A DNA stretch of 30,954 bases. Source: Geodermatophilaceae bacterium. Lineage in GTDB: Bacteria > Actinomycetota > Actinomycetes > Mycobacteriales > Geodermatophilaceae. Positions 7,478 to 14,295 of this stretch are shown here, in pieces. The DNA lies in the NCBI GenBank assembly GCA_013814015.1, contig JACCQS010000165.1, positions 1 to 30,954 on the forward strand, read 5' to 3'. Every line of letters begins with the position of its first letter. The first letter of the stretch is position 1. A program made the translations under genes and the position numbers. The notes beneath the pieces are model-generated. The model saw nothing but the letters and a program-made list of their open reading frames with translations. It did no database searches and was not told the origin of the DNA.

Positions 7478-8425
7478 GTGCACCAGGGACTTATCGCCGC
7501 GGGCGGGTTCACTGCAACCTCTCGGCCGGCACGGCCATCGCTTGGGCCACGCGTGCTCGGTCGCCGTGTGGCAGAAGCCAACCCGTGGGCGCTGGTCCAT
7601 GACTGGCGCCGGCTGCTCAGTGCGGTCCGAGAGGGCCTGACCACCTGCGGCGCCGCTGCGGTCGCCCACGAGCAGCAGACCACCGTTGCTGCCCTTCGCT
7701 CACGTCAGATCCGGCCCCGGCGAATCGCGGTCATCGGAGCCAACGGCGGCGTCGGGACGACTACTACGGCGGCGCTTCTGGCAAGTGCGCTGGCTGCATC
7801 GAGGGACGACCAGACTCTGCTGCTGACGGTGCACAGTGACGCCTCCGATGCTGCCACCCGGCTCGGGGTTCGGCATGCGCCCAGCGTCAGCGAGGTCCTG
7901 GCGGGATTGCGTCGGCACGGACAGATCCCACCCACTCCGGTGACCGGTTCTGGGCTGCGAGTGCTGTCCGCGCCACCGCCGGGCAGCACCGTTGTCGAAT
8001 CAGGGCTTGCCGCACTACTCGACGTCGCAACCTCCCGGCACGCCTGTGTGGTGGTCGACAACGGGGTGGCAAGTCGGATCGGTGACCTCGCTTCCGTGGC
8101 CGAGCTGGTCGACACGGTGGTCCTGGTCTGCGGCACGTCCGTAGACGCGGTCGAGGCGACGAACTCGGTTCTCGTCCGATGGCATGCACAACTGGCGGCC
8201 AGTGCCGCGACGCATCTGATCCTGGTTCCGGTACGGACCCGGCCCGGTGCCGGCGGGCCAGGCCACGATCCAGTCGAGCGGCTGCTGGCCGACAACGCCA
8301 CCAGGCACGTGATGGCGCACGACGCCGAGCTGGCTCGCGGCCGGCCGATCGACCTGAGCCTGGTCTCCGGCCCGAGCTTGACCGCGGCCCTGGTCCTCGG
8401 TGCCGACATCATGGCGCGCCGCTGA
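7478..8425 (+). CDS. ParA/MinD-like protein with degenerate P-loop, T7SS-associated
   Basis: A 315-residue protein with a P-loop fold of the ParA/MinD/CpaE type from about residue 81. The deviant Walker A reads GANGGVGTTTT at 87-97: both lysines of the usual KGGVGKT are lost, as N89 stands for the signature lysine and T94 for the P-loop lysine. CpaE/TadZ proteins also lose the P-loop lysine, so it may bind nucleotide poorly and act as a scaffold. Later segments LLLTVHSDASDAATRLGV, ACVVVDNGVAS and VVLVCGTSVDAVEATN fit the switch and core strands. GTG 7478 lies 3 nt after eccD with a poor Shine-Dalgarno, implying coupling. ParA-like proteins occur with other T7SS (EspI of ESX-1). It converges on eccC with a 27-bp gap. 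Confidence 0.75.
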   Translation: MHQGLIAAGGFTATSRPARPSLGPRVLGRRVAEANPWALVHDWRRLLSAVREGLTTCGAAAVAHEQQTTVAALRSRQIRPRRIAVIGANGGVGTTTTAALLASALAASRDDQTLLLTVHSDASDAATRLGVRHAPSVSEVLAGLRRHGQIPPTPVTGSGLRVLSAPPPGSTVVESGLAALLDVATSRHACVVVDNGVASRIGDLASVAELVDTVVLVCGTSVDAVEATNSVLVRWHAQLAASAATHLILVPVRTRPGAGGPGHDPVERLLADNATRHVMAHDAELARGRPIDLSLVSGPSLTAALVLGADIMARR

Positions 8426-8452
8426 TCGAAGGCAGAAAGCAGCGGCGAGCGA

Positions 8453-11400
8453 TCAGGCCGGGTCGGTCCAGGCGATCTGAACCTGTTCCACAGCCATACC
8501 GCGACGGGCGAGCAGCGCCCGGCCGGGCGGCAACCGCAGGGAGGCCACACCTCCCACCAACCGGCCCTCGGTGCGGTCACCGGAAAACAACAATCCCGGT
8601 CCGGCAAGGTCGCTCAGCGCCTGGGTGACCGGCTCGAACATCGCGCGAGACGCGCCGCCGGTCCGCCGTGCCGTGACGACATGCAGACCGACGTCTCGGC
8701 CCTGCGGCAGGTACTCGCTCAGCGGCGCCAGCGGATTGCCGGCTGCCCCGGTGACCAAGTCATAGTCGTCCACGACGATCAGGATCTCGCGGCCACTCCA
8801 CCAGGTACGCGCCCGCAATTGATCGCTGGTCACCTCTGGTCCTGGCATCCGCTGGGCCAGGCCCTGACAGACCTCCGCGATTGCCTGTCGAGTGCCCGCC
8901 GCGCTGGTGCAGTAGCCGAGCAGGTGCTCGGCTGGCACCAGGTCGAGATGTGCGCGGCGGTAGTCGACCAGAACGATCCCGAGTTCTTCAGGTGCCCAGG
9001 CCAGGAGCAGCTGACGAAGAAGCGTCCGCACGAACGCCGACTTTCCGGACTGAGATTCCCCGTATACCTGCAGGTGCGGATCGGTTCCGAACAGATCCAG
9101 CTCAACCGGTGCCAGGTTCCGCTCGGACAGTCCAACCGCGACCCCACCTCGCCGGCCGGTCCCCGGCGCAGCCGTCTCGGCTTCCTCGGATCGATCGATC
9201 AGATCGTCCAGGGCCAGCATGGAGGGAAGGACCCGGACCGGACTCACCCCGCCGCCCGGCCAACGCCGGCCGGCCTCCCGCACGAGTGCGCTGACGCCGA
9301 CGGGCAGGTCGTCGACGCTGGTATCGCCGTCGACACGGGGCAACGCGATCTGCACCAGATGGCCACCAGGTACCAGCGCACGGCCGGGGATGTCGGCCGG
9401 CACCGACTCTGCCAACCGCCGGTCGATCGCGGAGTCGAAGGCATCGGTCAGCCGTAACTCGATCCGCCCCGGAAGTGCTGCTGCCAGGCGGATCCGGACC
9501 TGCGCTCCGGTCGAGGCCGAAAGAACGGTATGCACGCCGAACGAAGGCCCGCGATTGGCAATGGTCATGACCTGATCCTCGAGGTCAGGCTCGGCCTCGC
9601 GAAGTGCCGCCCACCCGTCAACGACCAGGAACACGTCACCGAGCACATCGCTGGGCAGCGACCCGGCCCGCTGAGCGCGCCGCAGTCCGTCAGCCCCGTC
9701 CCAGCCGTACCGGCTCATCAGTCGTTCACGGACATCCAGCATGGCCGCGACGTCGGCGACGGTTCGGCGTACCCGATCTGGATCCGACCGCGTGCACGCC
9801 GCCGCCACATGAGCCAGCCCCTCCAGTGCTGCGAGGGAACCGCCTCCGAAGTCCACGCAGTAGACGGCCACCTCCCCAGGCGCATAGCGCAGTGCCAGCG
9901 AGCAGATCATCGTGCGCAACAGCACGCTCTTGCCCGACAGCGCACCGCCCACCACCAGCAGGTTGCCCTGCGAGCCGGCGAAGTCCCAGAGAAGCGGGAT
10001 CTGCCTCTGCTCCGAGGGGATGTCTGCAAGGCCGAGAACCGCGCTGACCCGAGGCGCTGCCAGGTCGCCGACGGAGCCGTCCTTGCCGGGTGTCGAACCG
10101 CCGGGCACCGCGTCGAGGCTCAGCGCTCGGGGCAGCGGCGCAATCCACACCTGGCGTACGCGTGCGGCGCCGGCCTCGGACAGCCGCTGGACTGCTACAT
10201 CCAGGATGGTCGGTGCGGCCGTGGTTGCGGGAACTGCTTGAACGGGCATTGCCGCCGGCTGCCCGGCAGAGCGCAGCGGGGTGCAGTCGCCCGTCGTGGA
10301 GAAGACAACGACCGGCGCAACCGTACGGACCTCGCCCACCCGTTCTTGATAGGGCGTGGAGACCAGGGCCGCCTTGAACCGTTCGAAGACCGTCGTGTCG
10401 ACCTTGAGATATCCGGCTCCTGGCTCCGGAGGCAGATGGTAGGCATCCGGGACCCCCAGCGCCTCTCGGCTTTCGGACTCACTGAACGTACGAAGGCTGA
10501 TTCGGTAGGACAGATGCGATTCCAGTCCGCGGATCTTTCCGGCGTCAAGGCGTTGAGTGGCCAGCAGGAGATGGACTCCGATCGAGCGTCCTATTCTGCC
10601 GACCGCCAGGAACAGTTCGGCGAAATCCGGTCGCGCGGCGAGCAGTTCGGTGAATTCGTCGATGATGACCAATAGGTGCGGCATCGGCTCGAACTCGCAG
10701 GCGCCGGCCCCTCCGGCTGCGGCGGTGCTCTGATCCACAAGGTCGGAGTAGGCCTGCAGATTCGGCAGGTTGCCGGCGTCGGCGAGCATGCGCTGCCGGC
10801 GGGTCAGCTCGCCGTACAGCGCATCTCGAAAGCGTTGCACCAGACCCGGATCGGCGGCGAGATTGGTCACCATCCCGGCCATGTGCGGTAGCCCGGCGAA
10901 TCCCGCGAAGGTGGCGCCCCCCTTGAAGTCGACCAGCAAGAGCGCCAGTCGATCCGGCGCGTGACCGATGGCCAACGAGGTCACCATCGTGCGCAGCATC
11001 TCGCTCTTGCCCGATCCGGTAGCGCCGACGACGAGTCCGTGCGGGCCCATGCCGCCACGGGCGCTCTCCTTGAGGTCCAGGTGCACAGGTTGACCGTTCG
11101 CTCCGACGCCGAGCGGCACACGTAGGAAGTCCCGCGCCGAGCCGGGTCGCCAGCCACGCCGAGGATCGAGTTCAGCCACGTCGGAAACACCGAGAATGTC
11201 TTTCAGGCCCACTGCGGAGGTGAGTACGTCAGAGACGTCGTCCTCGGCCAGCCGGAGCGGACACAGAGAGCGGGCCAGCGCCGTCACGGTCGCGATGTCG
11301 ACCTCATCGACGGTGCGTACGCCCAGACCTGCGGCCGCGTAGGGATCGCCCTCGAGCGTCGCGCCGACCCGGGGTCCGGCAGTGGCATGGGGTTCGAGCG

Positions 11401-12535
11401 TGATTCGCAGATCAACCTGCTCGGGTTCCTCGCGCCGGTGGGCCACCAGATTGACCACGGAAATCCCGAAGTTGGCCGGCGAGCCACTGGATCCCGTGTC
11501 GAGTTGGGGGGCGCCATATTGGAATTCGCCATCGATGACCACGACCAGTTGCTGCAACCCATGCCCAGCTGGCCTATTTCGACGGCGTTCTGCGTCGGCC
11601 CGTCGGATGTCCAGGTCCTCGCCGATCATGGCCAACAGCTCAGTAAACGACGTGGTCACCAGCAGACTGTCGCCCGCAACACCACTGGCACCAGCCGATC
11701 CGGCTGCAATCGCCGCAGTTCGACTGTGTGGCAACCACTTCGCCCACTCCCAAAGCTCTGCGAGCGGTGCTGCGCGAACGATGGCGATCCGGACATCGTC
11801 GGGTGCGTGCAGGGTTGTGAGCTGACCGATCAGGCCACGCGCCAGGGCGCGTGCGCGGGAGCGATCTCCTACGATGCTGAGGTAGCCGATCTCGGTCAGC
11901 GCAACGGCGATCGGTTGATCACTGAGCACGGCGTACCGCTCGACCAAGCCTTCGGCAGCCGACAGACAGACCGGGTCGTAGGTGACCAAGGGGTTGGACC
12001 GGTCCACCTGGACGCTGAGACCTGTTGTCAGAGCGGTCATTCCGGTGCCCAGCCGCACCTGCAGGAAGTCCGGGTCAGCCGGCCTTCGCTCCCATCGTCG
12101 CGCCGGGAGCCGGGCGATGTCGAGGAGTTCGTCGGGTCCGGGATGCCGAAGTGCTGCTCGGGCACGCTGGCTTGCCGTGGCCTGGCGTGCCTCCCGGCGC
12201 ATCCCCTCGAGGTAGTCGAGATAACGCTCCCGGTTGGCGCGCTGCTTGCGACGGGCACTGGACCGCGTTCCGACGAACAGCACGATTCCAAGTCCCACCG
12301 AGACCACCATGAACAGCAGGCCAGCCGCGGCGAACAGTGGTCGGTCCTGGTTGGTCAGCGTGATCAGCAGCGAACCCGATCCGGAGACCAACGGCATCAC
12401 GAGCATCGCCAGATTGGTGGAACTGCTTTGTTGCTCGTTCTGCTGGGGAGGCGCGGCCAGGATGACGGAATCGTGACCACGCGCGGGCGCGCCGAGTTCC
12501 AACGGTGGTGGTCGGCGTACGAGCACGGTGGTCAT
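8453..12535 (-). CDS. eccC: Type VII secretion ATPase EccC (FtsK/SpoIIIE, three ATPase domains)
   Basis: The motor of type VII secretion, 1360 residues in one chain (EccCa and EccCb fused). Two membrane helices lie at about 40-60 and 67-89, followed by a basic linker and a stalk domain. Three FtsK/SpoIIIE ATPase domains follow with Walker A motifs GATGSGKS (504-511, K510), GALSGKS (K869) and GESQSGKS (K1165). Only the first has an acidic DE pair at Walker B (IIDEF, D626-E627); the second reads VVDGW (D973-G974) and the third VVDDY (D1256-D1257), so the catalytic glutamate is missing from both. This agrees with what is known of EccC, where later domains bind ATP tightly and the last binds the EsxB signal. 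A GGAGGT lies just before the ATG. The EspC-like gene is 41 bp upstream, probably in the same transcript. Confidence 0.95.
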   Translation of the reverse strand: MTTVLVRRPPPLELGAPARGHDSVILAAPPQQNEQQSSSTNLAMLVMPLVSGSGSLLITLTNQDRPLFAAAGLLFMVVSVGLGIVLFVGTRSSARRKQRANRERYLDYLEGMRREARQATASQRARAALRHPGPDELLDIARLPARRWERRPADPDFLQVRLGTGMTALTTGLSVQVDRSNPLVTYDPVCLSAAEGLVERYAVLSDQPIAVALTEIGYLSIVGDRSRARALARGLIGQLTTLHAPDDVRIAIVRAAPLAELWEWAKWLPHSRTAAIAAGSAGASGVAGDSLLVTTSFTELLAMIGEDLDIRRADAERRRNRPAGHGLQQLVVVIDGEFQYGAPQLDTGSSGSPANFGISVVNLVAHRREEPEQVDLRITLEPHATAGPRVGATLEGDPYAAAGLGVRTVDEVDIATVTALARSLCPLRLAEDDVSDVLTSAVGLKDILGVSDVAELDPRRGWRPGSARDFLRVPLGVGANGQPVHLDLKESARGGMGPHGLVVGATGSGKSEMLRTMVTSLAIGHAPDRLALLLVDFKGGATFAGFAGLPHMAGMVTNLAADPGLVQRFRDALYGELTRRQRMLADAGNLPNLQAYSDLVDQSTAAAGGAGACEFEPMPHLLVIIDEFTELLAARPDFAELFLAVGRIGRSIGVHLLLATQRLDAGKIRGLESHLSYRISLRTFSESESREALGVPDAYHLPPEPGAGYLKVDTTVFERFKAALVSTPYQERVGEVRTVAPVVVFSTTGDCTPLRSAGQPAAMPVQAVPATTAAPTILDVAVQRLSEAGAARVRQVWIAPLPRALSLDAVPGGSTPGKDGSVGDLAAPRVSAVLGLADIPSEQRQIPLLWDFAGSQGNLLVVGGALSGKSVLLRTMICSLALRYAPGEVAVYCVDFGGGSLAALEGLAHVAAACTRSDPDRVRRTVADVAAMLDVRERLMSRYGWDGADGLRRAQRAGSLPSDVLGDVFLVVDGWAALREAEPDLEDQVMTIANRGPSFGVHTVLSASTGAQVRIRLAAALPGRIELRLTDAFDSAIDRRLAESVPADIPGRALVPGGHLVQIALPRVDGDTSVDDLPVGVSALVREAGRRWPGGGVSPVRVLPSMLALDDLIDRSEEAETAAPGTGRRGGVAVGLSERNLAPVELDLFGTDPHLQVYGESQSGKSAFVRTLLRQLLLAWAPEELGIVLVDYRRAHLDLVPAEHLLGYCTSAAGTRQAIAEVCQGLAQRMPGPEVTSDQLRARTWWSGREILIVVDDYDLVTGAAGNPLAPLSEYLPQGRDVGLHVVTARRTGGASRAMFEPVTQALSDLAGPGLLFSGDRTEGRLVGGVASLRLPPGRALLARRGMAVEQVQIAWTDPA

Positions 12536-12576
12536 CCGAACCTCCGGTGACGACCGTGCTGCGGGCAGCGCACCGC

Positions 12577-12888
12577 TCAGACCGCCCAGGGGCCGAAGCG
12601 CTCGGCGTTGCCACGATCGGTTTCCCCGGCGGCCCGGCCCCCCGCTACGGCGTTCTCACCGAGAGCTTGCATATGTGCTCGCAGCCGCACCAGGTCGTAG
12701 ACGTGTTCCTCGCAGAACAGGGAGGCGCCGGTGACTACGGGTGGCTCGACGACGGCATCGGAGACCCCCATGATGGTCGCCCGGAAATCGAGATCGATGC
12801 GTTCGTATTGCTCGGCCGCCGTCGCGGCGTTACCGGCGGCTTGGGCGGCTTCGCCGGTCGAAACTCCGATCTGATCCTCGTTCCCCAT
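12577..12888 (-). CDS. Small EspC/WXG100-like protein of the T7SS locus
   Basis: A 103-residue, mostly helical protein directly upstream of eccC. It has no central WXG motif; the only tryptophan is near the C-terminus (RFGPWAV). The pattern of an alanine-rich first helix (GEAAQAAGNAATAAEQYERID), a loop and a second helix (VYDLVRLRAHMQALGENAVAG) resembles EspC/PE-like and WXG100-superfamily partners, about 100 residues long. YERID (Y28-D32) matches YxxxD but lies in the first half, not at the tail as in EsxB. ATG 12888 is supported by a GGAGGT 7 nt upstream; the open frame further upstream lacks support. Function is inferred from size and position: a secreted substrate or a chaperone-like partner. 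Confidence 0.6.
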   Translation of the reverse strand: MGNEDQIGVSTGEAAQAAGNAATAAEQYERIDLDFRATIMGVSDAVVEPPVVTGASLFCEEHVYDLVRLRAHMQALGENAVAGGRAAGETDRGNAERFGPWAV

Positions 12889-13160
12889 GCCCGAAACCTC
12901 CGTATGCGCCAGCTGACCCTCCGGACGACACCACTGCCGCTGGATGGAACCTAGGTAGCCGGCGCAATGCGCCGCTGACGTTGTCCACAGCTGGGTCGCC
13001 AGATCGGCGGTGACCGGCATGGCGCGGTCCGTTGTCCACAGATCCCGGTTTCGCCCTGCGACGGATCGCTCGACCCGCCTAGCCTCGTCGCTCATCGAGG
13101 CCGCCCGCACAGCCGCCACCTCAGGCGGCAACGGATGGCCGCACACCAAGGAGGATGCAC
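12889..13160. promoter_or_regulatory. Divergent T7SS promoter region with two DnaA-box-like sites and a palindrome
   Basis: This 272-bp gap separates the eccC transcript (minus) from the esx pair (plus). Features: minus-strand -10 TAGGTT at 12953-12948; perfect palindrome CGGCGCA-A-TGCGCCG at 12960-12974; two exact TTGTCCACA nonamers in the same orientation at 12981-12989 and 13032-13040; plus-strand -10 TAGCCT at 13080-13085; Shine-Dalgarno AAGGAGG at 13148-13154. Both nonamers lie between the two -10 elements, where a regulator of both directions would bind. TTGTCCACA is the preferred DnaA box in Streptomyces. No convincing -35 is seen on either strand. Confidence 0.5.
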
Positions 13161-13505
13161 ATGAGCGACGACTTCGTCGGTCTCGCCCAAGCGAACGCGC
13201 TGGGCAGAGGCGGTACCGAGCTGGACAGCAGCGCGGAACAACTGTTCGGCAACCTGCAGGGACTCGTCAGTGAGTTGGAATCCGACGGCCAGGCCATGCG
13301 CGGCCGCTCACTGCAGGCCTTCGCCCACGTGAAGCAAGAGCTGTTCGCCCGATTTCAGGAACTCGTGGCGTTCTGCCGAGCCAACGGCGTGAACCTGAAC
13401 GCCGCCCAGACGCAGATCGATGCCACAGACCTTGCCGGCTCGGAGCAGTTCTCGTCCGTCGGCGGAGCGTTGGATGGAATCACGTCCCGGATGTCGCGCG
13501 GCTGA
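13161..13505 (+). CDS. Esx/WXG100-like protein with degenerate motif (W replaced by M)
   Basis: A 114-residue helical protein, first of a small tandem pair and a probable T7SS substrate. Where WXG100 proteins carry W-x-G it reads MRG (M46-R47-G48), followed by LQAF with the conserved downstream F54. It has no tryptophan and no tyrosine, so it carries neither a complete WXG turn nor a YxxxD secretion tag. Helix 1 (about 20-42) and helix 2 (about 49-75) flank the turn. AAGGAGG at 13148-13154 sits 6 nt from ATG 13161 and selects it over the ATG at 13155. Its neighbour 57 bp downstream is a canonical WXG100 protein, so the two may form an EsxB/EsxA-like heterodimer; the partner would then have to supply the secretion signal. 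Confidence 0.75.
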   Translation: MSDDFVGLAQANALGRGGTELDSSAEQLFGNLQGLVSELESDGQAMRGRSLQAFAHVKQELFARFQELVAFCRANGVNLNAAQTQIDATDLAGSEQFSSVGGALDGITSRMSRG

Positions 13506-13562
13506 CTTGGTGGTGCCAGCAGTCAAACCCTTTGCTACTCACGACGAATCTAGGAGAATGTG

Positions 13563-13853
13563 ATGAGTTGGGACGTGTACGGAAGCGTCGGCATGCTGAA
13601 GAGCCTGGCCGACACGCAACAAAACTTCCACAACCGGTTCCAGGGAGTGATGAACTCGATCGACTCGGTCGCCAAGCAGACCCTCGGGCAATGGGACGGT
13701 GCCGGCCAGGCCGGGTTCACCCAGGCATCGGCGGAGTACGAGCGTCTGCACACGGCCGTGCAGTCTGCCTTTTCCCGGCTGATCACCAGCACGCATGAGT
13801 CCGCCGACTCCTACGGGCGGCTGACCCACCACCTGCACGGTCTGTTCGACTGA
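13563..13853 (+). CDS. WXG100 protein, EsxA-like
   Basis: A 96-residue protein with the hallmark of the WXG100 family: W44-D45-G46 in LGQWDGAGQAGF, in the turn between two helices, with A and F at the expected following positions. The length is typical of EsxA/EsxB. No clear C-terminal YxxxD/E signal is present: Y59 is followed by E-R-L-H and Y84 by G-R-L-T. ATG 13563 is chosen over the preceding GTG because AGGAG (13552-13556) is then at a good distance. It is probably secreted as a dimer with the preceding MxG protein by the EccC/EccD machine encoded beside it. Confidence 0.88.
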   Translation: MSWDVYGSVGMLKSLADTQQNFHNRFQGVMNSIDSVAKQTLGQWDGAGQAGFTQASAEYERLHTAVQSAFSRLITSTHESADSYGRLTHHLHGLFD

Positions 13854-13872
13854 GTAACCCAGACAGGTGGCA

Positions 13873-14262
13873 ATGACAGTCCCCATCACCACACCGCTGC
13901 GCTCGGGTACCGACGTTCTCGCCGAAGTGGCGCCAAGTCGCACCACCTGCGGTTCGCACGGGGTTGCGGACAGCCTCGGTATCGATCCGGAGCGCTTGCT
14001 ACTCGACACGGCGGCGTTGCGGCGGCGGCAATTGTGCGCTGCTTTCGTACACGGCTCGGCGCGCTCCTGGCGGGTACGCCGCCGGATCTGGCCGGCCGCG
14101 GTCGCCGGACTGCTGATCGTGGCCGTCGCCATCGCAGCACTGGCGGTGGCGGCGGCCTTCGCGGCTCAACAGGAGATCGATCGGAAGCGTCAGAGCCTGT
14201 CCATAGAATGGGCCGAGACCGACGCACCAGCGCCCATGCCGAACCGGGGCCAGCCACCATAG
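13873..14262 (+). CDS. Single-pass membrane protein of the T7SS locus
   Basis: A 129-residue protein with one strongly hydrophobic helix at about 73-98 (WPAAVAGLLIVAVAIAALAV), preceded by an arginine-rich stretch (SWRVRRRIW) that should stay in the cytoplasm, and a short polar, proline-rich tail outside. The N-terminal ~70 residues have no recognised domain; LLLDTAALRRRQLC looks helical. It lies 19 bp after the EsxA-like gene, so co-transcription is likely, and its location suggests a membrane accessory of the secretion system. I do not recognise it as EccB or EccE, both much larger. The start may be ATG 13873 (AGG 5 nt upstream) or GTG 13867. Its TAG stop at 14260 is in the same frame as the next gene. 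Confidence 0.65.
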   Translation: MTVPITTPLRSGTDVLAEVAPSRTTCGSHGVADSLGIDPERLLLDTAALRRRQLCAAFVHGSARSWRVRRRIWPAAVAGLLIVAVAIAALAVAAAFAAQQEIDRKRQSLSIEWAETDAPAPMPNRGQPP

Positions 14263-14295
14263 AGCCGGGAGCCAACCATCTACGGATCGATCGAG

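Noticed and set aside
9530..10675. Long plus-strand frame opposite eccC
   Set aside because: Antisense shadow of a high-GC coding gene, with no domain or start signal.
12889..13149. N-terminal extension of the EspC-like protein (to 190 residues)
   Set aside because: GGAGGT 7 nt before ATG 12888 gives a family-typical length, and the extension would cover the divergent promoter.
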